A stretch of DNA of 64,000 nt from Aliigemmobacter aestuarii (GTDB lineage: Bacteria; Pseudomonadota; Alphaproteobacteria; Rhodobacterales; Rhodobacteraceae), in assembly GCF_004799285.1 (NCBI RefSeq), contig NZ_SSND01000001.1, forward strand, positions 1,765,760 through 1,829,759, written 5' to 3'. A model generated the notes under the pieces. It did no database searches and was not told the origin of the DNA. It worked only from the letters and a program-made list of their open reading frames with translations. The position numbers and the translations under genes are program-made. Below are positions 36,520-45,611 of the stretch, in pieces. Every line of letters begins with the position of its first letter. Position 1 is the first letter of the stretch.

Positions 36520-37395
36520 ATGTTCATCGCCACCCTTCTGACCGATCCCGCACGCCCGATCCTTTCGCGCGAAACGGTGGAATCGCTTCGCAATGCCTGG
36601 GGTGGGGGCGCGGCGCGCTGGCTTGATCCGGGGGTTGCGGCCGAATTCGATCTGCCCGCCGTGCCGGACAATCGCTGGCAGGTGTGGGAAGGGTTGCAGG
36701 CACTGGGCGTCGATCTGGTGGTTCAACCCGCGGAAGGGCGCCGCAAGCGCCTTTTGATCGCCGACATGGACAGCACCATGATCCGTCAGGAATGTATCGA
36801 CGAACTGGCCGATGAAGCGGGCGTCGGCGCCTATGTGGCGGGTATCACCGCCCGTGCAATGAATGGCGAGCTGGATTTCGAATCGGCGCTGCGGGAACGC
36901 GTGGGCCTGTTGAAGGGGCTTCCGGTCGAGGTGATCGACCGGGTGATCCGCGACCGGATCACGCTTATGCCGGGCGGGCGGGAACTGGTGGCGACGATGC
37001 GCGCGCGGGGTGGCTATGCGGCGCTGGTGTCGGGCGGGTTCACCGCCTTTACCGCGCGGATCGCGGCGATGCTGGGGTTTGATGAAAACCGCGCGAATAC
37101 GCTGCTGACGCATGGCGAGACACTTGCAGGCGAGGTGGCCGAGCCGATCCTTGGCAAGCAGGCCAAGCTGGATGCGCTGATCGAGATTTCGGCGCGGCTG
37201 GGGATATCCACGCAGGAGGCGATCGCCGTGGGCGACGGCGCGAACGATCTGGCCATGCTGGCCCGTGCCGGTTCCGGGGTGGCGCTGCACGCCAAGCCTT
37301 CGGTCGCGGCGCAATGCGACATCCGCATCAACCACGGTGACCTGACGGCGCTTCTGTTCCTGCAGGGCTATGCCCGCGACGAGTTCGCCGCGTGA
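36520..37395 (+). CDS. serB: Phosphoserine phosphatase
   Basis: Last step of serine synthesis: phosphoserine to serine, HAD superfamily. The 291-residue protein from ATG 36520 has an N-terminal extra domain (about 1-70) and the HAD core with DMDSTMI (nucleophile Asp82, acid Asp84), VSGGFTAF, the Lys of [10 protein letters not shown] and [10 protein letters not shown]. The ribosome site before ATG 36520 is weak. The frame continues upstream through the tandem repeats as a [11 protein letters not shown] stretch, which I take as non-coding. It is divergent from serC, so all three serine genes are clustered. The GNAT gene overlaps its stop (GTGA). Confidence 0.94.
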   Translation: MFIATLLTDPARPILSRETVESLRNAWGGGAARWLDPGVAAEFDLPAVPDNRWQVWEGLQALGVDLVVQPAEGRRKRLLIADMDSTMIRQECIDELADEAGVGAYVAGITARAMNGELDFESALRERVGLLKGLPVEVIDRVIRDRITLMPGGRELVATMRARGGYAALVSGGFTAFTARIAAMLGFDENRANTLLTHGETLAGEVAEPILGKQAKLDALIEISARLGISTQEAIAVGDGANDLAMLARAGSGVALHAKPSVAAQCDIRINHGDLTALLFLQGYARDEFAA

Positions 37396-37862
37396 TCGTC
37401 CGGGCCGCCATACCCGCCGATGCCGAAGCGATGACCGGTTTGCTGAACCGGATCATCGCCATCGGCGGAACGACTGCCCATCAGGTTCCGAAAAGCCCCG
37501 AAACGGTGCGCAAGGACTATATCGACGGGCCGGAGTGTATCACCGCGGTTGTCGCCGAGGGCGCAGGCAGGGTCCTGGGCTGGCAGGCCATCGGCTGGTG
37601 GGAGGGTGATGCGCATATCGGCACTTTCGTCGATCCGGGATGTCAGGCAAGGGGCATCGGAGCGGGCCTGTTCGCCCGCACCCTGATCGAGGCGCGGGCC
37701 GCCGGGATCGCCACGATCCATGCCAGCATCCGCGCCGACAACGTGCCCGGACTGGCCTATTACGCCCGCATCGGCTTTGTCGATTACGCGTTCGACCCGG
37801 ATTTCGCCCTGAAGGACGGTCGACGCGTGGGACGGGTATCGCGCCGGTTCGACTTGCGTTAA
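37392..37862 (+). CDS. GNAT family N-acetyltransferase
   Basis: A 156-residue acetyl-CoA-dependent acyltransferase. The acetyl-CoA loop is seen in CQARGIGAGLFARTL (Q/R-x-x-G-x-G/A at about residues 84-90), preceded by the strand HIGTFVDPG and followed by HASIRADNVPGLAYYARIGFVDY. The overall form resembles phosphinothricin or L-amino acid acetyltransferases, but the substrate is unknown. The start is GTG 37392, overlapping the serB stop by four bases, so expression is coupled to serine synthesis. Confidence 0.85.
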   Translation: MIVRAAIPADAEAMTGLLNRIIAIGGTTAHQVPKSPETVRKDYIDGPECITAVVAEGAGRVLGWQAIGWWEGDAHIGTFVDPGCQARGIGAGLFARTLIEARAAGIATIHASIRADNVPGLAYYARIGFVDYAFDPDFALKDGRRVGRVSRRFDLR

Positions 37863-38178
37863 GGTCCCTTACATCGCGCATCGGCGCGCTGACCGAGGCA
37901 CGTTTTCCCGAAGGTGTGCGATGCCGCAAGTCGCGGGCAATCTTGCCCTGATGCTGACGGCGGCCGTCTTTCCGGCGCGCCGGATTCCGACCGCGTCCAG
38001 CGGATCGCCCCCGCAGCGCCGGCCCTGCGGCTGATCTGGCAGATGGTCTGATGCGTCAGCCCGTCGCATCATCAAGGTCATGAAAAGGCGCCGAATTTGA
38101 CCTGCTTCAAAGCGGTTTGGCGCAAGTTGTGCCTTGCTTTGATCGCCCCGGAATCAGGGGTGTGAAAACGAGGTTAAG
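37863..38178. other. Gene-poor gap, possible decayed gene remnant
   Basis: 316 bases with no convincing gene. A 37-codon frame (ATG 37921 to 38034) begins with a hydrophobic MPQVAGNLALMLTAAVF that looks like the start of a membrane protein, then turns into Arg/Pro-rich shadow. Another frame reads ...APALRLIWQMV and stops at 38049-38051. The pattern would fit a transporter gene reduced by deletion or frameshift, but it is too short to prove. The last 60 bases probably hold the promoter of the RTX gene (TTTGACC near 38096). Confidence 0.3.
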
Positions 38179-39996
38179 ATGCCAGTGAACACGATTCCGC
38201 GCACCGGCGACATCCTGATCAATCAGTTGCCGAACAACGCCTATGACGTGCAGTTGACGCAGCTTGCAAACGGCAATGTCGTCGCAACCTGGAACTATGC
38301 GAACACGACGTTGGTCGCCGCGCGCCTTTTCACCCGCGACGGGGCCCCGATCGGAGACGAGTTCCGGGTGAATTCGCTTAGCGGGTCGGGGTCGGCCCGT
38401 CCTGATATCGCCGCCCTTCCGGACGGCGGCTTTTCGATCACCTACAAGACCAGCGAGAACTTCATCTGGATCGAGCAGTTCAACGCGAACGGCACGCGCA
38501 AGATGGCGGGCTACACGGTCAATGCCGATACCAGCCATTACTGGGGCGAATTTCCGTCCATTGCCGCACTTGCCGACGGGCGGACCGTCGTCACCTGGAG
38601 CACGAACAACCAGAGCAGCGCCAAGAACGCGGATGGGGACGCCTCGGCCGTCTTTGCCCAGATCATCGGTGCCAATGGCAACAAGATCGGCGGCAATTTC
38701 CTTGTGAACACGACCGTGGCCAACTACCAGCTCAATCCCTCGGTCACCGCGTTGCCGAATGGGGGCTTCGTCATCGCCTGGGATACCAAGGCGGTGACGA
38801 ACAATGGCAATTACGGTGTCTATGCCCAGGTCTATTCGGCGACGGGCGCGCGCGTCGGCGGCGAGATCACGCTCAACACCCATGTCGGGGGGATGCAGGA
38901 AGGTGTCAGGATCACCGCTTTGGAAAGCGGCGGCTTTGTCGCGGTCTGGCAATCCTACGGGCAAGGAACCGACAGCGAATGGGGCATCTACGGACAGCGG
39001 TTCAGCGCGACCGGAGCCAGGGTCGGGGGCGAATTCCACGTCAATTCCACCACAAGCCGGAACCAGCTTGATCCGGTCGTGACCGCGCTGGAGGACGGAG
39101 GATTCCTTGTCGCATGGGAGGCCAATCCGTTCCTGTCTTCCAGCGGGACGTGGCAGGTCCAGATCCTCGGACAGCGATACGCCGCGAATGGCACCCCGAT
39201 CGGCGGCGAGTTCCGTCTGAACCAGACCGACATCCCCAGTTCGACATCGAACAGGCCCGACGTGATCGGCACGGATGATGGCGGGTTCATGGCTGCGTTC
39301 GTTCGTCCCGGCACAGGCGGATACGAGGTCGTGCTGCGCGATTTCACCATTCCGTCGGTCGTGCCTCCACCGCCTCCCACGAATGGCGGGCCGGGCAATG
39401 ACAATCTGACCGGGACGGCGGGGGCCGATGTGCGTCGCGGCGCTGGCGGGAACGACACGCTGATCGGTCTGGGCGGCAACGACAGCCTGTTTGGCGACAC
39501 CGGGAACGACCGGCTGGAGGGTGGTCCGGGCGCTGACAAGCTTTGGGGCGGTGGCGGGCGTGACAGTCTTGCCGGTGCGGGCGGGAACGATCGTTTGTCC
39601 GGTGGTGCCGCCGCGGACACCCTTGACGGGGGGATCGGCAATGACCGGCTGGCCGGGGATGCCGGGAATGACCTGTTGAAGGGCGGCGGCGGTCGCGATG
39701 CCCTGGACGGCGGTCGCGGCGCCGACAGGATGTCAGGCGGGAACGGGGCAGACGACTTTGTCTTTTCCCGTGGCTACGGCCGCGATGTCATCACCGATTT
39801 CCGGGTCGCGCAGGATGATGAACTTCGGCTTTCCGCGCGGCTCTGGTCCGGGCGGCTGGACGCCGGGGATGTCGTCGACCGGTTCGGAACGCGGATCGAT
39901 GGCGATGCGGCGCTCAGATTCGCGAACGGCGATGTCATCATTTTCGACGGTGTGCGATCCCTTGCGGCGATCGAGGACCAGATTGTCATCTTCTGA
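38179..39996 (+). CDS. Secreted RTX protein with tandem surface-type repeats
   Basis: A 605-residue protein predicted to leave the cell by a type I secretion system. Residues 1-390 hold about six beta-rich repeats of roughly 60 residues with recurring patterns such as ALPNGGFVIAWDT, GVYAQVYSATGARVGGE and a closing VNT/VNS. Residues about 400-540 are nonapeptide calcium-binding repeats (GGNDTLIGLGGNDSLFG type). The end, VITDFRVAQDDELRL to DQIVIF, is the usual RTX C-terminal secretion region. No Sec signal peptide is present, as expected. No HlyB/HlyD/TolC genes are adjacent. The role (adhesion, matrix or enzyme) is unknown. Confidence 0.85.
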   Translation: MPVNTIPRTGDILINQLPNNAYDVQLTQLANGNVVATWNYANTTLVAARLFTRDGAPIGDEFRVNSLSGSGSARPDIAALPDGGFSITYKTSENFIWIEQFNANGTRKMAGYTVNADTSHYWGEFPSIAALADGRTVVTWSTNNQSSAKNADGDASAVFAQIIGANGNKIGGNFLVNTTVANYQLNPSVTALPNGGFVIAWDTKAVTNNGNYGVYAQVYSATGARVGGEITLNTHVGGMQEGVRITALESGGFVAVWQSYGQGTDSEWGIYGQRFSATGARVGGEFHVNSTTSRNQLDPVVTALEDGGFLVAWEANPFLSSSGTWQVQILGQRYAANGTPIGGEFRLNQTDIPSSTSNRPDVIGTDDGGFMAAFVRPGTGGYEVVLRDFTIPSVVPPPPPTNGGPGNDNLTGTAGADVRRGAGGNDTLIGLGGNDSLFGDTGNDRLEGGPGADKLWGGGGRDSLAGAGGNDRLSGGAAADTLDGGIGNDRLAGDAGNDLLKGGGGRDALDGGRGADRMSGGNGADDFVFSRGYGRDVITDFRVAQDDELRLSARLWSGRLDAGDVVDRFGTRIDGDAALRFANGDVIIFDGVRSLAAIEDQIVIF

Positions 39997-40098
39997 TCGA
40001 GACCGGCGGCGCGGCCATCGGGCTTGCGCCGCCTGCCCGCCTGCCCCATGTTGGAAAAACGGTGCCTCTGGCGGCAGGGGGATTGGGGGGGATAGGTC

Positions 40099-40980
40099 AT
40101 GCGGCTTGAAGATCTGGTCGGCGGCAATGCGGTTTTCGTCGCTCTGGCGCTGTTCATCATCCTTTGCATCTTTCTGGGCGTGCGGATCGTCCCGCAATCG
40201 GAAATGCATGTCGTCGAACGTTTCGGGCGCCTGCGGTCGGTGCTGGGGCCGGGGCTGAACTTCGTGGTGCCGTTCCTTGACCGGATCGCGCATCGAATCT
40301 CGATCCTCGAACGCCAGCTTCCCAATGCCAGCCAAGACGCGATCACCGCCGACAACGTGCTGGTGAAGGTGGAAACGAGCGTGTTCTACAGGATCACGGA
40401 ACCGGAAAAGACCGTCTACCGGATCCGCGACATCGACGGGGCCATCGCCACGACCGTGGCCGGGATCGTGCGTTCGGAAATCGGCAAGCTGGAACTGGAT
40501 CAGGTGCAGTCGAACCGTGCCGAGCTGATCCAGAAGGTGCGCGAGGCGGTGGCGCTGATGGTTGACGATTGGGGGGTCGAGGTGACGCGGGCCGAGATCC
40601 TGGACGTCAACCTGGATGAGGCGACGCGCGCCGCGATGCTTCAGCAGCTGAATGCGGAACGCGCGCGACGGGCCCTTGTGACCGAAGCCGAAGGCAAGCG
40701 CCGTGCCGTGGAACTGGCGGCAGATGCCGATCTGTACGCCGCCGAACAAGAGGCCAAGGCCCGCCGCGTGCTGGCCGATGCCGAGGCCTATTCGACCGGC
40801 GTGATCGCCGCCGCAATCAAGGAAAACGGACTTGAGGCGGCGCAATATCAGGTGGCGTTGAAACAGGTCGAGGCGCTTTCGACCGTGGGGCAGGGCCAGG
40901 GCAAGCAGACCATCATCCTGCCCGCCAATGTCCTTGAAGCCTTCGGAGATGCCTTCAAGATGTTGAAAGGACGGCTTTGA
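40099..40980 (+). CDS. qmcA: SPFH/band 7 membrane protein QmcA
   Basis: Stomatin-like protein of membrane microdomains, often tied to membrane protein quality control. The 293-residue protein has one N-terminal helix (about residues 10-28), then the SPFH domain (SEMHVVERFGRLRSVLGPGLNFVVPFLDRI; ITADNVLVKVETSVFYRI). A long Ala/Glu/Arg-rich coiled coil follows (about 175-240, ERARRALVTEAEGKRRAVELAADADLYAAEQEAKARR), ending with a small C-terminal region. It overlaps the NfeD-like gene by one base (TGATG), the standard SPFH-NfeD pairing. Confidence 0.92.
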   Translation: MRLEDLVGGNAVFVALALFIILCIFLGVRIVPQSEMHVVERFGRLRSVLGPGLNFVVPFLDRIAHRISILERQLPNASQDAITADNVLVKVETSVFYRITEPEKTVYRIRDIDGAIATTVAGIVRSEIGKLELDQVQSNRAELIQKVREAVALMVDDWGVEVTRAEILDVNLDEATRAAMLQQLNAERARRALVTEAEGKRRAVELAADADLYAAEQEAKARRVLADAEAYSTGVIAAAIKENGLEAAQYQVALKQVEALSTVGQGQGKQTIILPANVLEAFGDAFKMLKGRL

Positions 40981-41252
40981 TGATCTGGTCGACCTGGTGG
41001 GCCTGGGTGGTGGGCGGCGTGCTTGTCGGCGTGGTCGAGGTCCTGCTGCCGGGATATATCTTTCTGGGTTTCGCGATGGGGGCGGTGGCCGTTGGCCTGC
41101 TGATCCTGATCGGCGTCCTGGGTGGAAACCTTCCGCTGATGCTGCTGGTCTTTGCCGTCCTGTCGCTGGCGGCATGGGCGGCGCTGCGCGCCGTCTTTCC
41201 CTACCAGAGCGGCGAGGTCCGCGTGGTCAAGCGCGACATCAACAAGAACTGA
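40980..41252 (+). CDS. NfeD-like membrane protein (YbbK type)
   Basis: A 90-residue partner of the SPFH protein. Two or three hydrophobic helices fill residues 6-68 (WVVGGVLVGVVEVLLPGYIFLGFAMGAVAVG; LPLMLLVFAVLSLAAW), with a short polar C-terminal end. It is a short NfeD that ends before a full OB-fold domain. The start is ATG 40980 sharing its A with the qmcA stop; a TTG one codon earlier is also possible. Confidence 0.87.
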   Translation: MIWSTWWAWVVGGVLVGVVEVLLPGYIFLGFAMGAVAVGLLILIGVLGGNLPLMLLVFAVLSLAAWAALRAVFPYQSGEVRVVKRDINKN

Positions 41253-41295
41253 TCCGCACCGGAAAACGCAGGGGCCGGCCGTTCCGCCCCTTGGG

Positions 41296-42000
41296 TCAGA
41301 TCGTGGCCAGTTCGGTGACGATCGCCTGCGCCGCCGCGCGCGGATCGGGCGCGGCCCAGACCGGGCGGCCCACCACGATGTGATCTGCCCCGTCCCGGAT
41401 CGCCTGCGCGGGCGTCGCCACGCGCTTCTGGTCGCCCAGGGCCGCACCGACCGGGCGCACGCCGGGCGTGACGATCAGGCGGCCCTTGGCCACCGGCAGG
41501 GCGCGGATCATCGCCGCTTCCTGCGGGCTGGCGATCACGCCGTCGGCCCCGGCTTCCAGCGCGCGCTGCGCGCGTTCCAGAGTGATCTCGTGGATGTCGC
41601 CGGGCTTGATCAGGTTCGCGTCAAGATCGGCGCGGTCCAGCGAGGTCAGGACCGTGACCGCAAGGATCTTCAGCCCGGTGCCACGCTTGCCCTCGCCCGC
41701 CGCGCGCACCACCTGCGGGTCGCCATGCACGGTCAGGAAGTCGAGGTCGTATTGCGCGATGCCGCGCACCGCGGCCTCGACCGTGGCGCCGATGTCGAAG
41801 AACTTCATGTCCAGAAAGATGCGCTTGCCGTGTTCCTGTTTCAGTTCGTTGGCAAGGGCAAGGCCACCCCCGGTCAGCATGCCAAGCCCGATCTTGTAGA
41901 AGCTGACGGCATCCCCGATCCGCTCTGCCAGATCCAGCCCCTGGACCACGTTCGGCACATCAAGTGCAACGATCAGCCTGTCATCCGCCGTCATGGTCAT
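41296..42000 (-). CDS. pyrF: Orotidine 5'-phosphate decarboxylase
   Basis: Last step of UMP synthesis: OMP to UMP and CO2, cytoplasmic. From ATG 42000 it has 234 residues, normal for the bacterial enzyme. The TIM-barrel marks are RLIVALDVPN at the start, the catalytic Lys-Asp region FLDMKFFDIGATVEAAV (D-x-K-x-x-D), LTSLDRADL in the middle and TPGVRPVGAALGDQKRVATPAQAIRDGADHIVVGRP, which binds the phosphate. AGGAC lies 5 bases before the chosen Met; another Met two codons later is possible. It is a single gene convergent with the NfeD-like gene. Confidence 0.96.
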   Translation of the reverse strand: MTMTADDRLIVALDVPNVVQGLDLAERIGDAVSFYKIGLGMLTGGGLALANELKQEHGKRIFLDMKFFDIGATVEAAVRGIAQYDLDFLTVHGDPQVVRAAGEGKRGTGLKILAVTVLTSLDRADLDANLIKPGDIHEITLERAQRALEAGADGVIASPQEAAMIRALPVAKGRLIVTPGVRPVGAALGDQKRVATPAQAIRDGADHIVVGRPVWAAPDPRAAAQAIVTELATI

Positions 42001-42134
42001 GGCACGTCCTTTCCGCTGGGGTCCGCCCCTTTGCCCCCGGCGGGTGGCAGGTGTCAAGCGGGGGCTATCCTGCCGCGGGGCCTTGCTGCTAGGACAGGGC
42101 GGAACGATGCGGAGCGGGCGGGGAACAGGCGGGC

Positions 42135-43028
42135 ATGATCGGGGTCTTCGATATCGGCGGGTCGCGGGTCAAGGCGGCGGTGTCTGCCCGGACTGGCGCG
42201 CTGGAACCTCTAGGCGCGGTCGACACGCCGGGTGCGTCCTTCCCGGCCTTCGCCCAGGCGCTGCGCAGCCTGCTTCCGCCCGGTGCGGAACGTGTCGCGG
42301 TTTCGATCGCGGGCTGCGTCGATCCGGACAGCGGCGTGATGCGCTGCGCCAACATCCCCTGCGTCGACGGGATCATGCTGGCCGATGACTTGCAGCGCGC
42401 GCTGGATCTGCCGGTGACGGTCGTCAACGACGCGGATGCCTTCGCGCTCGCCGAGGCAGGAAGCGGCGCGGGCGCAGGCCACCGGACCGTGTTCGGCGTG
42501 ATCCTTGGCACAGGTGTGGGCGGCGGTCTGGTGATCGACGGCCGGCTTGTCACCGGGCCCGGCGGCTTCGCGGGCGAATGGGGGCACGGCCCGGTGATGA
42601 ACCGCCATGTCAGGGGGCACGACCTACCGGTCTTTGCCTGCGGCTGCGGGTTGGACGGCTGCCTTGACCCGGTCGGCGGTGCGCGGGGGCTGGAACGCCT
42701 GCACGAGACGCTGCACAACCGCGCCCGACCGTCGCGCGGGATCGAGGATGACTGGCAGGCCGGCGACCCGGAAGCGACCGAAACCGTTGCCGTATGGGCC
42801 GACCTTCTGGCCGCGCCGCTGGCGATGATCGTCAACACCGTGGGGGCGACGGTGGTGCCGGTGGGCGGGGGTCTGGGCAAGTCGGAAGCCCTTGTGGCCA
42901 CGCTTGATGCCGCCGTGCGCGGGCTCACGCTTTACCGCCACAAGGCCCCGCTTCTGGTGCAGGCGCATCACCGGGTGGAGCCGGGGTTGATCGGGGCGGC
43001 GCATGCGGGGTGGCAGGCGCATGGCTGA
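42135..43028 (+). CDS. ROK family sugar kinase
   Basis: A 297-residue kinase of the ROK family, probably acting on glucose, N-acetylglucosamine or a related sugar. ATP-site motifs are GVFDIGGSRVKAAV at the N-terminus, VVNDADAFALAEAG (catalytic Asp) and GVILGTGVGGGLVIDG. The zinc-binding CGCGLDGCLDPVGG follows the EWGH block (FAGEWGHGPV). The C-terminal VVPVGGGLGKS closes the fold. It overlaps cutC by 8 bases. No transporter or regulator is adjacent, so the physiological sugar is open. Confidence 0.9.
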   Translation: MIGVFDIGGSRVKAAVSARTGALEPLGAVDTPGASFPAFAQALRSLLPPGAERVAVSIAGCVDPDSGVMRCANIPCVDGIMLADDLQRALDLPVTVVNDADAFALAEAGSGAGAGHRTVFGVILGTGVGGGLVIDGRLVTGPGGFAGEWGHGPVMNRHVRGHDLPVFACGCGLDGCLDPVGGARGLERLHETLHNRARPSRGIEDDWQAGDPEATETVAVWADLLAAPLAMIVNTVGATVVPVGGGLGKSEALVATLDAAVRGLTLYRHKAPLLVQAHHRVEPGLIGAAHAGWQAHG

Positions 43029-43743
43029 CATCCTGATCGAGATCTGCGTGGACGATGGCGAGGGGCTTGAACAGGCGCTGACCGGCGGTGCTGACCGGAT
43101 CGAGCTTTGCGCGGCGCTGGCCCTGGGCGGGCTGACGCCTTCGGCGGGGTTCATGGCCCATGCGGCGCGAAGGTCGCCGGTTCCCGTTCATGCGATGATC
43201 CGCCCCCGCGCAGGGGATTTCGTTTTTGATGCGGGCGAGGTCCGGCAGATGGAGGCCGACATCGGCCATGCCCGTGCCGCGGGTCTTGCGGGCGTGGTTC
43301 TTGGTGCCAGCCGGCCGGACGGGCGGCTTGATGCGGCCATCCTGCGCAGGCTGATCGGGGCCGCGGCGGGCATGGATCTGACATTGCACCGCGCTTTCGA
43401 TCTGACGCCGGACAGGGGCGAGGCGCTGGAACTGGCGATCGACCTGGGGTTTGACCGTGTCCTGACCTCGGGCGGTGCACGGACCGCGATCGACGGCGCC
43501 GGCGCAATCGCGGACCTGATCGGACAGGCGCGCGGACGGATCGCGATCATGCCCGGATCGGGGATCACCGCGGCGACCGTGTTGGCCCTGCGCCACCTGC
43601 CGCTGACCGCGGTTCATGCCTCTTGCGCGGAACAGGTTCCCGTGGCCGGGCGCGTGGTCGATCTGGGCTTTGCCGGACCGGGCGGGATGCGGCGCACGTC
43701 GGCGGCGGCAGTGCGCGCGCTGCGGGCGGCGCTGGCGGATTGA
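43021..43743 (+). CDS. cutC: Copper homeostasis protein CutC family
   Basis: A 240-residue TIM-barrel protein of the CutC family, linked to copper tolerance in some species though its enzymatic role is unsettled. Seen are the N-terminal ILIEICVDDGEGLEQALTGGADRIELCAALALGGLTPS, PVHAMIRPRAGDFVF, GVVLGASRPDGRLD, LTLHRAFD and DRVLTSGGA, in family order. The start is ATG 43021 within the end of the ROK gene; a longer frame from 43003 is less likely as the conserved region begins at this Met. Confidence 0.88.
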   Translation: MADILIEICVDDGEGLEQALTGGADRIELCAALALGGLTPSAGFMAHAARRSPVPVHAMIRPRAGDFVFDAGEVRQMEADIGHARAAGLAGVVLGASRPDGRLDAAILRRLIGAAAGMDLTLHRAFDLTPDRGEALELAIDLGFDRVLTSGGARTAIDGAGAIADLIGQARGRIAIMPGSGITAATVLALRHLPLTAVHASCAEQVPVAGRVVDLGFAGPGGMRRTSAAAVRALRAALAD

Positions 43744-43799
43744 CAGGGCGGGGGCTGCGGCCGATTCTGCCCCGATGGATAACGAGCGAGGCGGTAGCG

Positions 43800-44573
43800 A
43801 TGCAGATCAACCTTTCCTTCGAGCGCCCCGAGGATGGCCCTGGTTCGGGACCGATCCAGGTTGGCTGGTTCCTGACCAGCGACAAGGGCGCAGTTCTGTA
43901 TGACCCGCCCGAACGCGTGACGTTTCGCCAGACCAACCGCGCCCATGCCAAATCCGCCAGCCGCTGCCCCGGCGTGATCCAGCTGGAAAGCCGGTATTTC
44001 ATGGTGAAATGTCCCTTCGACATCCACATCGGTTTTGGCCGCGACGACAAGGGCAAGGCGCATCTGGTCAACCGCGCGGGCACCGCAAGCCCGATCCGGG
44101 GCAACAAGCTGGGCGAGGTGCTGACCCTCGTGAACGAGACCGAATGGCGGTACCCTGACCGCCCGACGATCCAGATGGTGCTGCCCTACTGCTTCATCGC
44201 CGACGAAACCGTCTATGTGACCCAGCTTTCCGCCTTCATGCATTACCGCAAGGACCCGCTGCCCGGCACGATCTTCGGCGGGCGCTTTCCGTTGAACATC
44301 TGGCCGCGCCCGCTGATGTGGGCCTTCGAATGGCACGAACCGGAAAAGGACATCGTGCTGAAGCGCGGCGAGCCCCTGTTCTATTGCCAGTTCGAAGGGA
44401 TGGACCCGTCGCGACCGGTGCAGGTGATCGAGGCGGAACGGACGCCCGAGTTGCAGAAATACCTCGAACAGATCGGTGGCGTGGTGAACTACGTCAACCA
44501 GACCTTCGGCCTGTTCAAGGCGGCCGAGGCGTTGCGCCCTGCCCGGCTTCTGACCCCGAAGGACAGGGGATAG
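43800..44573 (+). CDS. Conserved-looking protein of unknown function
   Basis: I do not recognise this 257-residue protein. It is acidic-basic mixed, without signal peptide or membrane helices, rich in aromatic residues and Pro. Notable blocks are CPGVIQLESRYFMVKCPFDIHIGF near residues 60-80, IRGNKLGEVLTLVNETEWRYPDRPTIQMVLPYCFIADE in the middle, a WPRPLMWAFEWHEPEKD stretch and LKRGEPLFYCQFEG, suggesting a beta-rich, cupin-like or jelly-roll-like fold. The start is ATG 43800 with GAGG about 10 bases upstream. It stands 56 bases after cutC and converges on the ABC operon. Confidence 0.75.
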   Translation: MQINLSFERPEDGPGSGPIQVGWFLTSDKGAVLYDPPERVTFRQTNRAHAKSASRCPGVIQLESRYFMVKCPFDIHIGFGRDDKGKAHLVNRAGTASPIRGNKLGEVLTLVNETEWRYPDRPTIQMVLPYCFIADETVYVTQLSAFMHYRKDPLPGTIFGGRFPLNIWPRPLMWAFEWHEPEKDIVLKRGEPLFYCQFEGMDPSRPVQVIEAERTPELQKYLEQIGGVVNYVNQTFGLFKAAEALRPARLLTPKDRG

Positions 44574-44579
44574 CCCGGT

Positions 44580-45611
44580 TCAACCCTCTGACAGCGGGAT
44601 CATGTCGGCGCTGTCCCATGACAGCCAGACATCGCCCTGCGCCGGCAGGCCTGCAAAGTCCTGATCGCGCCCGATCGCCTTGAGCGGGTTGCCGCGCCAG
44701 TCCAGCACGCAGGTTCCCATCGCGCCGGCGAAGATGCGCTGGCGCAGGCGGGCGCGCAGGCGGATCGGTGCGGCCGGTTCGTCGAGCGTGATGCGCAGGT
44801 CTTCGGCGCGCACCGCGATGGTGGCCGTTGGTGCGCCGGGGATCAGCGTGCCATCGGCCAGCCGCAGGCCGCCGGGTTCGGGCGTGCCGGAAAACAGGTT
44901 CGCCTCGCCCAGGAACTGCGCAGTGAAGGGATCGCGCGGGTTGTCATAGACCTCGCGCGGGGGGCCGTGGCGGACAAGGCGGCCATCCCTCAGGATGCCG
45001 ATCTGGTCGGACAGGGTCAGCGCCTCTTCCTGGTCGTGGGTGACGAAGATGGTGGTGATCCCGACCTCGCGCTGGATGCGCTTCAGTTCGATCTGCATTT
45101 CCACCCGCAAGGACTTGTCCAGCGCCGAAAGCGGTTCATCCAGCAGAAGGACGCGCGGGCGGGTCACGATGGCACGTGCCATCGCCACGCGCTGCCGCTG
45201 CCCGCCTGACAATTCGTGCGGCTTGCGGTCGCCCAGTTCGCCCAGTTGCACAAGATCCAGAACCTCGGCCACGCGGCGCTTGCGTTCGGCTGCGGGCACC
45301 TTGCGCACCTCAAGCCCGAAGCCGACGTTTCCCGCAACGGTCATGTTGGGGAAAAGGGCGTAGTTCTGGAACACCATCCCGATCTCTCGCGCCTCTACCG
45401 GCACGTTCTCGACCGGCGCATCGTCGATGAAGACGCGCCCGCTGTCGGGAATGACAAAACCTGCGATCGCACGCAGAAGCGTGGTCTTGCCCGATCCGGA
45501 CGGGCCGAGAAGGCCGAAGAACCCGCCATCGGGGAAGGTCAGGGTGATGTCGTCCAGCGCCCGCGTCGCGCCATAGGTCTTGACCAGCCCTTCGGTCCTT
45601 ACCACCGCCAT
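44580..45611 (-). CDS. ABC importer ATP-binding protein (PotA-like)
   Basis: ATPase of a spermidine/putrescine-type importer, 343 residues. Walker A GPSGSGKT (residues 36-43), signature LSGGQ with QRQRVAMARA, Walker B VLLLDEPLSALD and the H-loop FVTHDQEEAL are all intact. A C-terminal TOBE-like domain (about 240-343) completes the fold. The start is ATG 45611, which shares one base with the permease stop (TGATG). It is the last gene of a seven-gene operon starting with a GntR regulator. The cargo is probably not a polyamine, given the kinase and glycohydrolase genes in the operon. Confidence 0.92.
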   Translation of the reverse strand: MAVVRTEGLVKTYGATRALDDITLTFPDGGFFGLLGPSGSGKTTLLRAIAGFVIPDSGRVFIDDAPVENVPVEAREIGMVFQNYALFPNMTVAGNVGFGLEVRKVPAAERKRRVAEVLDLVQLGELGDRKPHELSGGQRQRVAMARAIVTRPRVLLLDEPLSALDKSLRVEMQIELKRIQREVGITTIFVTHDQEEALTLSDQIGILRDGRLVRHGPPREVYDNPRDPFTAQFLGEANLFSGTPEPGGLRLADGTLIPGAPTATIAVRAEDLRITLDEPAAPIRLRARLRQRIFAGAMGTCVLDWRGNPLKAIGRDQDFAGLPAQGDVWLSWDSADMIPLSEG

